Source: Goniomonas avonlea (taxonomy: Eukaryota; Cryptophyceae; Goniomonadida; Goniomonadaceae). From it: a stretch of 18,324 nucleotides of DNA. Positions 1 to 12,900 of this stretch are shown piece by piece. Location of the stretch: assembly GCA_003573635.1 (NCBI GenBank), contig QUTJ01031774.1, positions 1 to 18,324 of the forward strand, read 5' to 3'. Position 1 is the stretch's first letter. Each line of letters starts with the position of its first letter. The notes under the pieces are model-generated. The model saw only the letters and a program-made list of their open reading frames with translations, was not told the origin of the DNA and ran no database searches. Made by a program: the position numbers and the translations under genes.

Positions 1-975
1 TCCAAGCACGAGCTCGTCATCGTGCCCATGAACGAGGACACAGAGGCGTCGGACCTCATCGGGCAGTGGCTGCCCTCCAAGTCGGGCATGACAACCAACA
101 TCCATGAGCGGCGGGTCATGGACACCGTGCGGGACTGCTTCAAGTCCGTCCTGCTGTATGCCGTGAATCAGATCAAGGGGAGCCTGCTGCTCGAGACAGT
201 CGACGCCATCACGGCAGCCTACCAGCACTTTAACCACTCTGCGAGCGTGACGGTGGAGGAGTCCATCAGGCGAGACGTTGCCATACTGGGGCTACTACTC
301 CATGCCATGAAGGAACTCGCAGCCTACCCTGAGTTCGACAATCGCGACCTGAGATCGCACTTTTCTACTCTCGCCGTCCGCGTGGATCGGTGCATTGTCC
401 GCCTGCGAGAGCTGCTGGGAGCCGTTTCTGATTCTGGAGACAGCAAGATCGGGTTTGTGTTTGTGGAGTCAGACTTCTTGCAGGCGGTGCGGCAGGGGTC
501 GTGGGTGCTGCTGGACAACGTCAACAGTGCGCCGCCCGAGGTGATCGAGCGCCTCAACTCCCTGCTGGAGGAGAAGCCTGTGCTCAATCTCTACGAGCAC
601 GCGGATGGCGACGAGCTCTCCGTCGGCAACGGCATCGGCGCGGGCTTCAGGGTGTTCACAACCGCCAACACCCACCGGGTGCACTCAAACAAGCTCTCGA
701 CTGCCTTCCTGAACCGCATGATTCGCATATACCTACCGCCACTGGACGCGGAGTTGGCCTCAGTGAAGTCGGTGGAGCAGTGTGATCTGGTGAAGCTCGT
801 GCAGCAGCAGTTCTGCGGTGTGTCCGCGGGGCGTGAGCTCTCCCTCGTCCTCCTCAAGTTCCACCAAGCCGTCATGGAGCTCCTTGCCGCACGCAAGGTC
901 ACCATGATGTCAGGGTTCTACCTCACGTATCGCTGCATTGCGGCTACCGTCAACACCTTTTTAGGTCTTCAGGAC
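1..975 (+). other. AAA+ module, midasin last-module (AAA6) type, N-terminally cut
   Basis: The first residues read as the strand after Walker A, followed by the NEDTEASDLIGQW motif (residues 2-14), the counterpart of the TD.SDLLGG motif in midasin modules. Roughly 115 helical residues (about 30-145) interrupt the fold, then FVFVESDFLQAVRQGSW leads into the Walker B strand VLLDNVN with D165-N166, where an active AAA+ ATPase has D-E. Next come the PPEVIERLNSLLE helix, a sensor-1-like strand ending at N216, and R232 in FLNRM at the arginine-finger position. A helical lid follows to about residue 320. Both the insert position and the DNVN motif match what I recall of the final midasin module. D-N predicts weak or no hydrolysis in this module. 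Walker A is outside the window, so nucleotide binding cannot be judged. Confidence 0.85.
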
Positions 976-3900
976 GCAGATCCCGTTGCCGCGTTGGTGT
1001 GGAGCATCATGCGGAACTACATTGGCGCAGCTTCCACTACCGAGCAGGAGGCACTTCTTCGCACCAAGCTCGCTGGCATCCTGTGTGACAACGACGTGCT
1101 CAAGGTCTCGTACACGGAGCTTGCGAGGTCCAGTAAGAACCCGACAAAACTCGAGATCGACCACCTTGCGCTGAGCGCTGCAATGCGGGATACGGAGACA
1201 GCATTCGGTGTTGTCGTGTCTTCAGCGCTGCTGCACGCCATCCAGGAGGACCAACCCGCCTTCGGCTTCCTCCGCTGCTGCTTCGCCGAGTTCTTTGTGA
1301 AGATATGCCCAGCATCGCTGCGGCTGCGCCAGCTTTGTGCATCGCTGGTCGATGCAGATGTGGTGCCTGCTCAGTGCCAGGAGACAGCGAGGTCGCTGCT
1401 GCAAGGCGCATCGCACAGTGCACTCTGTGCCAAGGACAGGCACGGCTGGCCATCTGTAGTCACCGCCTTCCAGAGCGCGTGTCGCAGACTCTTAGACATC
1501 CTGGCTCAATTTGCGCGTCGTCTTAGCGTTTCAGACCTCACTGACAGATGCAAAATGCTGAGGCACTTGCTGGATGTGCTGGAGCGTCTTGCACTCGTGC
1601 TGAGTCGCAGTCCGGTGTGCGTGAAAAACGCACAGGTGGACACCGCCGTGCGCAAGTCCTTGCTCGAGCCCGTACACTGCGCTATCAAGCAGCTGAGCTC
1701 CTGTGTGTCGACGGTCTTCGCCTGGATCACGAACCTCAGCTCCGCACAGCTGGCCCAGCATCGTCGGGATTTCTCTGATATCCTTGAAGCGACCGAGCAG
1801 CGGGGTGCGGCCTGGGCTTTCTTGCAGTGTACCAGGTTGCCTGTGCAGACCGCCTGGCCGCAGNTGGACGGCACCGTCCTCGGCCTGATTAACTCCGGCG
1901 TCGGGACCATGGAACAGCTCATGCCGTATCCACTGCTGCTGCAGTGGCACGGCTTTATGTATGACCTGCGCCTGCGCATCCCCCCGGTCATCTCGATGCG
2001 GGGCACCGGCAGCGAGCTCCTGTGCCTCACCGACCTGCTTGCTCTCGAGCGGCTCTGGCAGTCTGAGAAGATATCCCACAGGGTGTCAGCGTTCTTCGAC
2101 GCCATCAGCGCCAAGTTGGACTTGTGCGCAGAAGCAGAGGAAAAGGCTGATAGGAAGAAAGCTCAGTGCGCCGCTACGCTGGCTGACCTACAGGCCGAGT
2201 TTACTTCTCGGAACGAGGACGTCCTTTTGGAAAGAGCCAACGTCAAGGAACTGAGCTCAAAGATTGGACTGGTTCGAGAGAAGTTGGAGAGGTTCGAGGA
2301 GGAGCTCAAGTCGCGCTCAGCGAACACACCAGAGGCCGAGGCTGACACGGACACAACTGCCTCAGCACCTGCGGCTCAACCACAGCGTGGCGGGCCCAAC
2401 GACCCCAGCGCCACCAAAATCGAGCAGTTAAAGCGGCTGCTTGCTGCCCAGGAGGCCCAGAGGAAGTCCTCAGACAACCTGCTCGTCAAGCACACCGCAG
2501 GTCTCGCGACTGCGCAGAGTGCCCTTGACAAGGGCAAGCAGCAGCTTGCTGCGGCCGAGTCGACTCTCTCGGACCTTCGCGCTCGATACGCTGAGGTGGC
2601 CACCGAGGCTGCGGCAGAGTGGGGCAAGGTCAAGGAAAACACTGCGTATGACTTCCTCATGCACATGTCTCCCGCCTCTCGCCTGGATATTGCCACGGAG
2701 GCTCTGGGGCTGCTGGTTGCGGAGTACAAGGCGTTTTGCGCCCTTCGAGCCACCATTGACAGCGGCGAGTTCCAGCAAGCAGCGCTCAACGGGTCATTCG
2801 GGGTGAGGATTCGGTCCTTAGAATGCTCCGTGATCGAAAGTGCCGAGATGCTCCTGGTGTGTGGCATCGGCCTCTCCTCGCACCACGTCACAGGGCGGCA
2901 CCCGCTGGCCATCAACACTGTGGTGGTCTCCGCGGACTCGAACCCTTGCATCGAGGACGGGGTCGGGGAATCGTGCCCAGTGTTTGTGATTGGCACTCTG
3001 GCCCCCGAGGCGCACTTCTCCTTGGCTGCTGTCAAGCGCATCACTGGAGCCGCTCTGCACGTCACGCATCACCATGACAGCACAAACTCGAGGCACGGAG
3101 CCTGGGTCAAGAAGCTCGTTGCTGCCCTGCGTGACACTGGGTACGAGGTTTCACAGTCTGAGCAGGAGTTGCCGCACGCCCCCCCCACAGCCCCTGCGCA
3201 GTTCCAGGAGGCTCTGCGGCTTGTCGCAGCTCTACACACTGTTTGCTACGAGGGCTCTGGGGAGTCGGCGTGTTCTGCCGAGCTCATTTGCACCGAAGCA
3301 CTCGAGGCGTTCGCGCACATGCAGCAGTTCCTGGGCACCAAGCGGCGCCCAGCAGTCATACGTGACTCGTTGGCTGCAGTTGGTCTGTGCGTGGAAAGGT
3401 TAAAGCAGTCACAAAGAGCAGTGGATGTTTCTGAGAGCATCGCAGAGCTGAAGGCCCTGCGAGGGGAGTTCCTCGTCAGAGAGCATGAAAAGGCTCTCAA
3501 GGCTGCTGTGGACGGCGTTGTCAGAGGCGTCTCAGCACGCGAGGCCCTCCAACTTCACCAGCTCGTCCGCCTACGGCAGGCTCGGTACCCCAAGCTTGGC
3601 ATCCTGGCCCGTCTGGACACTGTTTTGAGCTTGCACTGCCCTGCCAGTGCGAACGTCACCGCGACCTTCGAGTCCTGTTGTGAAGCAACCATGATTATCT
3701 TGAAACTCGCGGCCTCGTTCACCAAGGTCGTCGAGGCGAAGCTGCAGGGAGGCGAGGATAGCTTGAGTAGCGTTTATCGCCTCAGCCACAAGGCGTTGCG
3801 GCTGTGCACTGACGTGGCCGACCACTCTCTGTCGTGCATGCAAGAGAAAGGCGACGCCATGGTGATCCTGCACAGCGCCCATCGACAACGTCTTGCGGAA

Positions 3901-6900
3901 CTTGGACAGCGAGCTGATGAGCTCTTGGCTGCACTCAAGGTGCCCGAAAGAACCCGCCAGACCATCAAGCTCGGAGAGTCTGTCGCCCATCTGGCCGACC
4001 TGCTGCATGCCGAGGTCACTCACAGAGGCGCAGCAGTCGCTGAGCCCTCAACTCCCGGGACGCCTCGCGAGTCTGACTTGAAAAGGAAGATGCGGCTACA
4101 GAAGGAGCAGTATATGCGCCAGCTCGAAGCCCTTGCTCTGGACGCGGCCAAACCGCCGGTGGACCACAAGCTGCGCCGGAAGATCTGGGTGACTCGGTTC
4201 ATCTTAGATGAGCCCAAGCTCCTGGACGAGGAGCGCGAGAGGGAGTTTTACGATGTGTGCCTCAAGGTTGGCGCGTTGGAGCGCGAGCTGCACAACCTGC
4301 GAAAGCACGGCTCGCAGCGGTTCCGTGTGCTGGAGTTCGACGACAAAGGCCTCGATGTCAAAGAGGTACTGCCGGACGAGTTGACAACCCGACCTAGGGA
4401 CTATCAAATGGTTCCCGACATTGCCATAATCACCCTGGACCAACACATCACTGCGCTGGAGCGGCTGGTCCAGTCCTCTGGCAATCCTGAACGGAAGTCT
4501 CTGCTTGAAAGCTCCGCCAAGATGAGCCTGGAGCAGCAGTGCTGGAGGGACCTCATGGGCCTCTGCCATTTTGTCATCACCGCCACAGACGAGGACGAAG
4601 GCGTGACGAAGGCCATTGAGAGTATCTTTGAGCGGGCAACTCAGTTCCCGGATGATCAAGTGGCACTCACCCTTGACAGGTTTCAGCCCGAGATTAATGC
4701 TGGCACAATGTCGCAGAAAGAGGCGGTCGGGAAGTTGCACCCCATTCTACTGCGCCGGTTTGCCCTCTCACGGGTGGACCTTCTCAAAACCTCATCTCTC
4801 GCCCAACTGAACAGCACCAACAGCCACAAGGCAATGCGTGAGCTGTGCAAACCGGTGGGAGAGGAGATTTCAAACGCCAATCTTGGAAACCTTGTGCCTT
4901 TGCTGGTGCAGCTGAGCGACTGCGGCAAAGCTTTGCATGAGCTAATGTCTACGTTTCCCATGGGGAGCTCGTGCCTGGTGCAACCTCAGCCCATCCTCCC
5001 CTCCGATCTGTTCGCGATCCTGTTCACTGATCAAGACGCGACAATTTCGCTGCTCGTCCAGTATGAGCTGCAGCTTGACACTGCCTTCCGTGATGGTCGA
5101 GCGCTGGCCTCCTGCGCCCCGCTGCCCCCCTCCCAAGACTATCTTCCCGCTGGTGAGGCCTCAGTCTCCCTCGCTGCATGCGGCTACCAAGCTCCTGACA
5201 GTGGCTTCAAGCCTGTATTCAGGGAGGGTGTCATTCGGGATCTGTTCACCGAGCTCCTAGCCGCAATGCGTGACCTTCTGCAACATATGGCCGATTCGGA
5301 GGCCATAATGGGGAGTGTTTCGAAATTGAGTGACGTTGCCCCACTCCAGGTGACAACGTCCCTGAGCTTGATGGGGGCTGTTGTGGTGCTGCTCCGAGAA
5401 CTCAGCCATAAGCTTGACTTGGACGAGTTGGGTCAAGACCTCAATTTGGTCCACACGGCGCAGTTCGAGGGCGGAGAGAAAGCGAAGGCAGAGCTCGAGA
5501 AACTGGAAGAGACTTCGGCTGAGTCGCACAAGCAGGTACGGGACTTAGAGAAAGAAGTGGATCATCTCGAGGGCCAAAAAGTTTTGTGGCAGCACGAGAT
5601 GTCACAGGTGGCTGCTCTAGTGGCTACTGAAGAGGCAAGGCGCAAATATTGGAACGCGTGTGCCGCCGCCGGTGCTGCGCAAGAGCAACTCAAGTCCTGG
5701 AAGCGTGAAGTCCAGGAGTATGATCGTTTGATTCAGCGGAAGAAGCACGAGGTTCAGGAGCAAGACCGACATGCTGACGAGAACAAGCGAAAGAGGCAGG
5801 AAGGCCTGACTGCGGCCTTGTTTGAGCGCCGGAAGTGCATCGGGCCTCTGCTCACCGACATCATCAGGGCTGTGTACGAACCGATCGATATGCGCAACCA
5901 CGATGCGCCTCTCACCGAAAAGGGAGAGGCGGCTGACGACAAGTCCAAAATATGCCTCCCGGCGCTGGACCCCCACGTGCGGTCGTCGGCTCGAGAGGAC
6001 ATGCGGGCCCTCAACCAGGCGCTGCTCCTCACGACAGAGTACCTGCTCAAGCGGCCGGTCGACGCCCGCGGCGTCAAGAAGATGTGTGAGACGCTCGACA
6101 GCCATGTTCGGAACCTTGTCGGTGTTTGCGAAGCCACGAAGACGGTCCTCGAGGACCTTGATCCACAGGACCCCGTCCGAAAGTGCATGGAGACGCTCGA
6201 TCGGATCCTGAGGTGGGCCGCATTTTCTGCGAGGAATGCAGCGGAGAACCTGAGCAACTACTGGCGATACACGACGGGTAGCATGTCGGTGGACCTGGCC
6301 CAGCTCCCCGCCGCTCGGGTTTTGGGTCGCGAACTCGGGGAGGCGATGCGGCGATGCTTCACCCTGCTCGAGGCCCACAGGGCCTGTGCGGAGCTGGATG
6401 ACGCAGTGCAGCAGTGCGCGACACTGGCCACGCTCAGGCTGGAGGGCCTGGTGACGGGGCTGGCGAAGGTGGGATCTTCAGACAGTGCTAAGGAGGACGG
6501 CGCCTTTGCGCAAACGATGAAAAGGGTGCAGGCGTTTGTGCTCAAGTATGTCGCGATGGTCTGCAGCCAGGCTTTGGACGAGCAGAAGCACAACGAGGTG
6601 CTGACACGGGTGTTGGATGACCTCGTCAACTCCCGCGGTGTCGAGGCGCTCGAGCGGCGAGAGCTGGCCCAGCCTGTCGTGCAAAGCATGCACAATCTGC
6701 TCCCCTCGGTCATTGACTCCATGACGCTTGTGTTTGTCCCGGGCTGCTACGGGTACTGGCCGATGGCGTTCTCTATCGTTGAGGACATTGCCACGTCCAT
6801 CGACAGCAACGTCACAACCATGACCACGACGTCCGCCATTCTCGGCAAGCTCGTTGCGCAAACACTGCAGTTCGCACGGGCCTTTGTGGACAGTTGCGGT

Positions 6901-9900
6901 GGGCGGCGTCCTGGCACCAATGTGAGGGACTTCGAGACTGTCAATGCCCTTTGTTCCTCGTTGAAGCAGCTAGGCGAGCAGCCCGCGTTAGACGCAGGGA
7001 TATGCTCTCCCGAGACCGCCCAACAAACTGCTGCCCTGGCTCTGGTGTCTGACGTTTGCAAAGCTGTCGACCGGTTCGTCGCGGCCTCTTGCGTGAGTGC
7101 AAAGTCCCTCGAGCAGGCTGGGGCCAACTTGGTCTCCTTGTGCCAATCGCTGCGTTGCGCAGTGCTGTCGGCTGGGCTGAACAGCCAAACGCAGCGCTGG
7201 CAGCGGGACTTCGTGCAACTGCGGCAGCAGATCGCCTCTGCGCGCACGACTCTGTGGACCGAGGTTTCTGGTGACATTAACCTCTCGGCGATTACAGTCG
7301 CGCACTGTTTGGACCCGAAGCTGCTCCTGTTGCGGTTACGACAGGCAAAGATAAGCGAATCGAGCATTGAGCGGTACCTTCCGGGTATTGAAGGCATGGC
7401 TTCGTATATCTGTGGGGCTATCACCCCCATTGCCGAGTTGCTCCTCGCTTTCTACGACAAGACACACTCTGACATCGAGTATGTGCTTCACACTTTCCAC
7501 AGCGTCTGCTGGCCTGCGCTGGAGGTGCTCAAAATGCCTTTGGCCCAGCTGCTGGCTGATTCCGGCGGCGGCATGACCATTGACGTCCCGCCCGCTGCTG
7601 CGAATTTGTTTTCCATCCACAGAAGTCTGCTTATGTGGGCGCGCAACAGTGTTCTAGACCAGCTGCAGGCCCAAGGGCGCAGCGCACTCGCTCCAATAGA
7701 TTTCTCACAGCGTACCGTGAGAGCGGTCGAGGAGGCCAGAGACGCCTGGAATGTGGCGTGCGACAAGTTTGTTCAGTCGCGCTATAAAGCCAACCAGGAG
7801 TATTGGGCCGAGGAGTACGAATCTGCAGTGAAGAGGCTGGACCAGTTCAAGGCGGAGGTCGGGAGGCAGCAGGACAGGTGGGATGAAAAAAACAAGATTT
7901 TCCAAACGACCTTGGACGCCTTCAATGCCAACTTTGACCGTTTGTCCGAGCTTCTTGACAAAGCACTTGTGCAGTCCACGTTGAGCCCCCATTTAGGGAC
8001 GCAGCAGCTCCAAGACGTGGCACGTGACTTCTGGCACCTTTGCTGGACGGGCAAGTCGTTCTATCAGACTCGCTACGAGGCAACGCGAGGAAACCGGCAT
8101 GCATGGAAGCTCCGCAGGTTCGGCGAGGTCACATTTTCAGATGTGCTTGAGACTACTCTCCATTTTGCATTAAAATTTTGGCAACAAACGCCAATTGCAC
8201 CATTGTCCCACGTTAAGGTTTCCTGGGAGGACAACGGCAAGATTGAGTTCAGGTGTTGGCGTCCAGGCTGTCGTATTACCGACGTCCCATCTGATGTCAA
8301 GCTGCAGTTTGAGTTCTGCCACCGAACCCCCGGGAAGCACCCAAACACCACGGAGGAACGGCGATATTTGTACAAGGGCAAACCAGTCCGCGGAGACGTC
8401 CTGAAAGGGTCGACCAATAAGAACCGCACGACATTTACGTGGACCGCTGACCAGGCACGACTCTGTGTGACCGACCTGGCTCGAGAAGACCAGGCAGCCC
8501 AAGTTGACCATTGCAGCCAAGACTCCGCAATCTGTGAAGCTGCCAAGCTGCTCAAGCAATTGCGTGACATCCATCAAAACCTCGAGCGACCTGGCCCGAG
8601 ACCAGGAGGCACCGCCCCAGTTACTGACGAACACCTGAGGGTCTTACAATCGTCTGCGTGGACTCAACTTCAAAATGACGATCGCATCCGGTTGCAGCTG
8701 AAGGAAATTTGTTTCCTAAACGCAGTGTGTGAGGAGCTTGGCGTCGTGCACTCGCTGGTCGCGCCAGCTTTACAGCCCTTGGCGGAGGCCTGCACTTCCC
8801 GCGACGTCGCCCGGGTGCTGAACTGCCTGCGTCCCGAGGACCAGGATGCTAAGCGCAGGGCCTTCGAGGGCGTGCACAGCAAGGTCGTGGCCCTCGCGTC
8901 CAAGGCAAGAAATCTCGGGATCCCACGAGTTCCTCTTAGTGAGGGCGGCAGAATCGAGCGAGACCTCTCGAAGGTCCAGAGCGCTGACATGAAGAAGTCC
9001 GTGGACCACTGCCTCTCGGCTCTGGAAAAATTGCTTGCCGACGGCGGTCTCGCCGACCAATGCGTCGCCAGCTTCGGGCGAATTATCTCCTGGGCGTTAT
9101 GTGTCCAGTCTCTTAGCGGCTTTGGGGCGTTTGAGGGACCTGTTCGGGAAGAGTTTTTTGCTGGAATGAACTCTCTCGGCAGGATGCTGAGATCAAAGAC
9201 CCTCAAAGAAGCCCTCGAAACGGAACTGCAGAGCTCGGTTGAGCAATCGCAGGGTTTACTCGGGTTCTTTAAGCCGCGAAGGTTGCAACTGGACACTGTG
9301 GCGTCGCTGGCGAGTGTGCCGACCACTGTCACCAACCAGGGCGCCCTTGACCAGCCCAGTGCCGTGTTTCTGGCCCCAATCTCACTGTCTTCGACGATCC
9401 TCCTTGGGCAGGGCACCGAGGGTCCTGAAGAGACTGTTGTTGACTTGGGTGCGATGCTTCAGGGTTCGGCCAAGGCCTCGCACAACCTGGTGTTCGTGAA
9501 CGCTGGCGACGCGCCGTTAGACCTCTCTATGAAAGCCGACGATTCGTCTTCCCCTGCCTTTTCCTTTTGTGGGTCTGAGGGCTCTCTCCCTTGTGGCGGC
9601 ACTTTCTCTCTTCAGCTTGACTTTGACGGGGGGCCCAGCACCGAGGCACATGAGGCGGTCTATAGCATCTTCGCTGGGCAGGTCAAGATCCATGGGGTGC
9701 GAGTGGTCGCAGAGGTCCAAAAGCTCGACGCCACAGTGCTGACCCCAGAAATCGATTTCGGCAACGTTGCGTGCGGGGAGAAGACTCTAGAGCGGGAGAT
9801 CGCCATTCAAAACAACACCGACGTGCCGTTCCTCATGGGAGCGCAGGTCCAGGCGACGTATGGGACGCGGTTCACCCTCAGATTTGCCCAAGGCCATCCT

Positions 9901-12900
9901 GATAAGCAGCGGGTCCGTATGCACGGGCGGCGGTCTGTGTCTTTGCCTCTTGTCATCGACACCACGCAGACCTACGTCACATCACCGCTTCCGATAGATG
10001 CTCGTGTGCTCCTGGCTTGCAACTCCGCCTCGGACCTGCGATGGGTCCGCGTGAAAGGAGTGATTCACCCAGTGAAGTTTGAGGCCTACTGGAACGACAT
10101 TCACCTCGACGTCGCCACCCAAAACATCTTGCGCATCCCGCCCATTGACTCGGGATGCGAAAAGCGGGTGCCAATCACTGTTTCCAATACCTCACCCGTT
10201 GTTCTCAATTTCACTGCTCATCTGAAGTCGCCGTCGCTCAAGCTCACTATGCATCAAGGCCAAGTTGCGCCCAACAGCACTGTGGTGATTACTATAATCG
10301 TGCCAGCCGACGCTCCATGCGGCAAACTCAACGTGGATGGAGGCATCCGTGTGGGCCCAAAGGACAGCAAGTCAGTTGTGAGGTTCCAGCTTGTGACGGA
10401 GGTTGGCACGCGGCGGGTTGACGTTGACCAGCGCTCGGCGCCTGTCTTCGACATCAACCTCACCGATGCTCGACACGTTGCCCAGCACTTTGGCGGGGCA
10501 GTCACTCATGTGGGCTCCTGTGATGCGCGTCTTGTGAACCGGGGAACCATGGATGTTGTAGTCATCATGGAAGTCCACCCTTTTGTTCACTGCCCAAAGG
10601 GTAAGGTGACGATCAAGCCAGGGGACTGGGTGTCAATGCAGCTGCAGCTGCGCTCACTCAAGGCCGCTGACTCGTTCGAAGACAAGGTCGTGTTCAAACT
10701 GGTGGATTGCAGGGACCCCAGAAACAGCACGATCACCGTTCCATTCAAGGTGAAGATCGCCAAGGCCGTCATGGAGCTGTCGCCCTTCACAGGCTTCGGC
10801 ACCATCGACCTGGGCACTGTGGCCGCGGGCAATCAAGACCAACCCCTGCCCACCACGGAGATCTTCGTGGCGAGCAAGTCCAAGCACCGTCTCGACATGG
10901 AGCTCACACTCCGCCCGATTGGCAACTACCCACAACAGCTTATACGCGTGCAAACAGCAGACAAGCTGACTGTGCCGGTCTTCCCCGGGTCCGTTCCCGG
11001 CCAGCAGAATGTGCCGCGCGGTCTACAGGGAGGGGTCATGCCACAGCCGTGCTGCCTTGGAGTTGAAGGCGCCAAGCAGACCCTCCGCGTTAGCGTTGTC
11101 AACGTGGACGCCGAAACCACAAAGCAAGGCTACGAGTATGAATTGATAGCGGTTGGAACAAACGATCTCACCTGCTCTTCCAGCGAGACCTCCATGGCGC
11201 CTCGGAGACACGCGATCCGTATCAAGTTCGCGGTCGGCAGTAACTTTTCCAGTTACACCCCTCCTCCACCAGACATCTTAGAGATTGGGAAGCGTGCAGT
11301 CTCGCAGCAGGAGCCCTTGGACCCCGTCCCGTCGCCTGGCACTATCGCTCAAGTGGCCCGGACGCTAGGGCTCTCCATGATCCGTACAGTTGTCGCGAAC
11401 TCGTGCTTCCTTGACCCCAGCCTGGCCTCCCGCATTCCCCTGCCTGCGGGCGATGTCTCTGACGAGGCGAGCGTGCGGAGGGGTGCGGCGGAGCTCTTTG
11501 ACGCCATGCTGACACAGTGCCCCAAAGACTCCTGCTTGGGCGTGGCGGCTTTCAAGGAGATGGTTTCGCACTTTCCCTATGACGGCGTCGTGGCAGCTGC
11601 CAGTCAGCTCCAGCAGTTCCTGCCGTCTTTCGCTGCCGCCAACCTGCTGAATTCCATCGTCCTCGTGCTGGCGTCGGCTGGCAACAACGAAATCGCCAGT
11701 CCCACCCTGTCGCAGCGCGACGTCGTGCGCAGGCTCTCTAATCTCTTTAAGTGGCAGTTTCGAGGCTGTCCGTTTGCCTCCAGCGCCCAGGCCCTCTCTG
11801 TGCTTTGCCAAGGAGACGAGCCGGTGTGGAAGTGCGTCCGAGCGCGTGTTGCCAGGACCGAAGCTGGGCTGCTGCAGGCGTGCATGAGGTGCATCGTCTC
11901 CAAGCAGAGCGCCCAGGTGGCCAGCGCCGTGCTGTCTTCCCTCAACGGTGTCTGCCCGGACTTTGTCCACTTGCTCGCCAGCGGCGACGCACAGTCTGTC
12001 CTCAAGGGCTGCGTGTCCCTGGCTCAATGGGGCTCGCCTCCACCACCGACAACTGAACTGTTGAAACTTGCAGTCCTCGCCTTGTGCGGAAATCCTGCGG
12101 AACCTCACGTCTGTGTCCAGGTCCTGGGCGCTTTTGCCTCAGACTCGCTGCGGCCACTCTTGCAGATACTCAAGGTGGTTTTCCAGGTCGTGTCGCCAGA
12201 GAGCATTGCGTCAGGCCAGGCCCAGTATCGCCTGACTGCCTTTTTTGCGACCCTGTTCGGGTTTGTGGTCCACGGCCAGGCTAAACCCGCTTCCAAAACT
12301 GTGGAGCTCACCACGTTTCTCACCCAAAGCTTCAGTTACAACCGCCGCTTGGACAGCGTCAGCATTCGAAAGCAGTTGGCAAAGGAGGCCGCGGCTCTCC
12401 CGGACGAGGCAAGCGAGGAAGAAATTGACGCCCGGGACAAGGCCCTGAAAGCTAAGGCTACTGCTCTCAGCTTGGAGCTCAAAAGGCTGTGGGCTTGTAA
12501 AGACGACCTCACCAAGCTCGGCAATAAGATGCTGTCGTCGTTCGCAGAACTCGCTGGCATGTCTGAGGAGCAGAAGTCAGCTGTGCGATTCCGCATGGCG
12601 CCGGTGCTCCGACTCGCGTCTGCCCCTGAAGAACTTACCAAGCCGAGGTTCCTGGGGGACATGTGCTCGTACATCTCGCTGCTTGGCAACGTCCCAGCCC
12701 TCGCAGCCGTGGCCGCGAAGTATTCCGAGATGCTCAAGGCGCCCTCGCCCCGGACAGCAGCCAAAACAGCAATCGCAATTCTCTCGTCTCAGGTACAAAC
12801 CGAAGAGATGAAACGAGTGACCGACACGGTGGAGCGGGCAACCGCCTTGGCGCCCTTTCCTACCAAACAGCGCATCTTGGAAACTTTCAAGACGATTCTT

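Noticed and set aside
22-24. ATG at base 22 as the start codon
   Set aside because: The frame is open from base 1, and the residues before it (SKHELVIVP) continue the AAA+ fold. A start here would cut the ATPase fold in two and leave it without Walker A.
1861-1870. The N as a sign of a gap or frameshift
   Set aside because: It is a single base, NTG cannot be a stop, and the frame and character of the protein are continuous across it.
2376-3065. Antisense open frame of 229 codons
   Set aside because: No domain, and it overlaps a well-supported coding region. Frames of this length are expected by chance in GC-rich DNA.
5617-6378. Antisense open frame of 253 codons
   Set aside because: A shadow of the coiled-coil coding region: no motif, and a composition explained by reverse-reading Glu/Lys/Leu codons.
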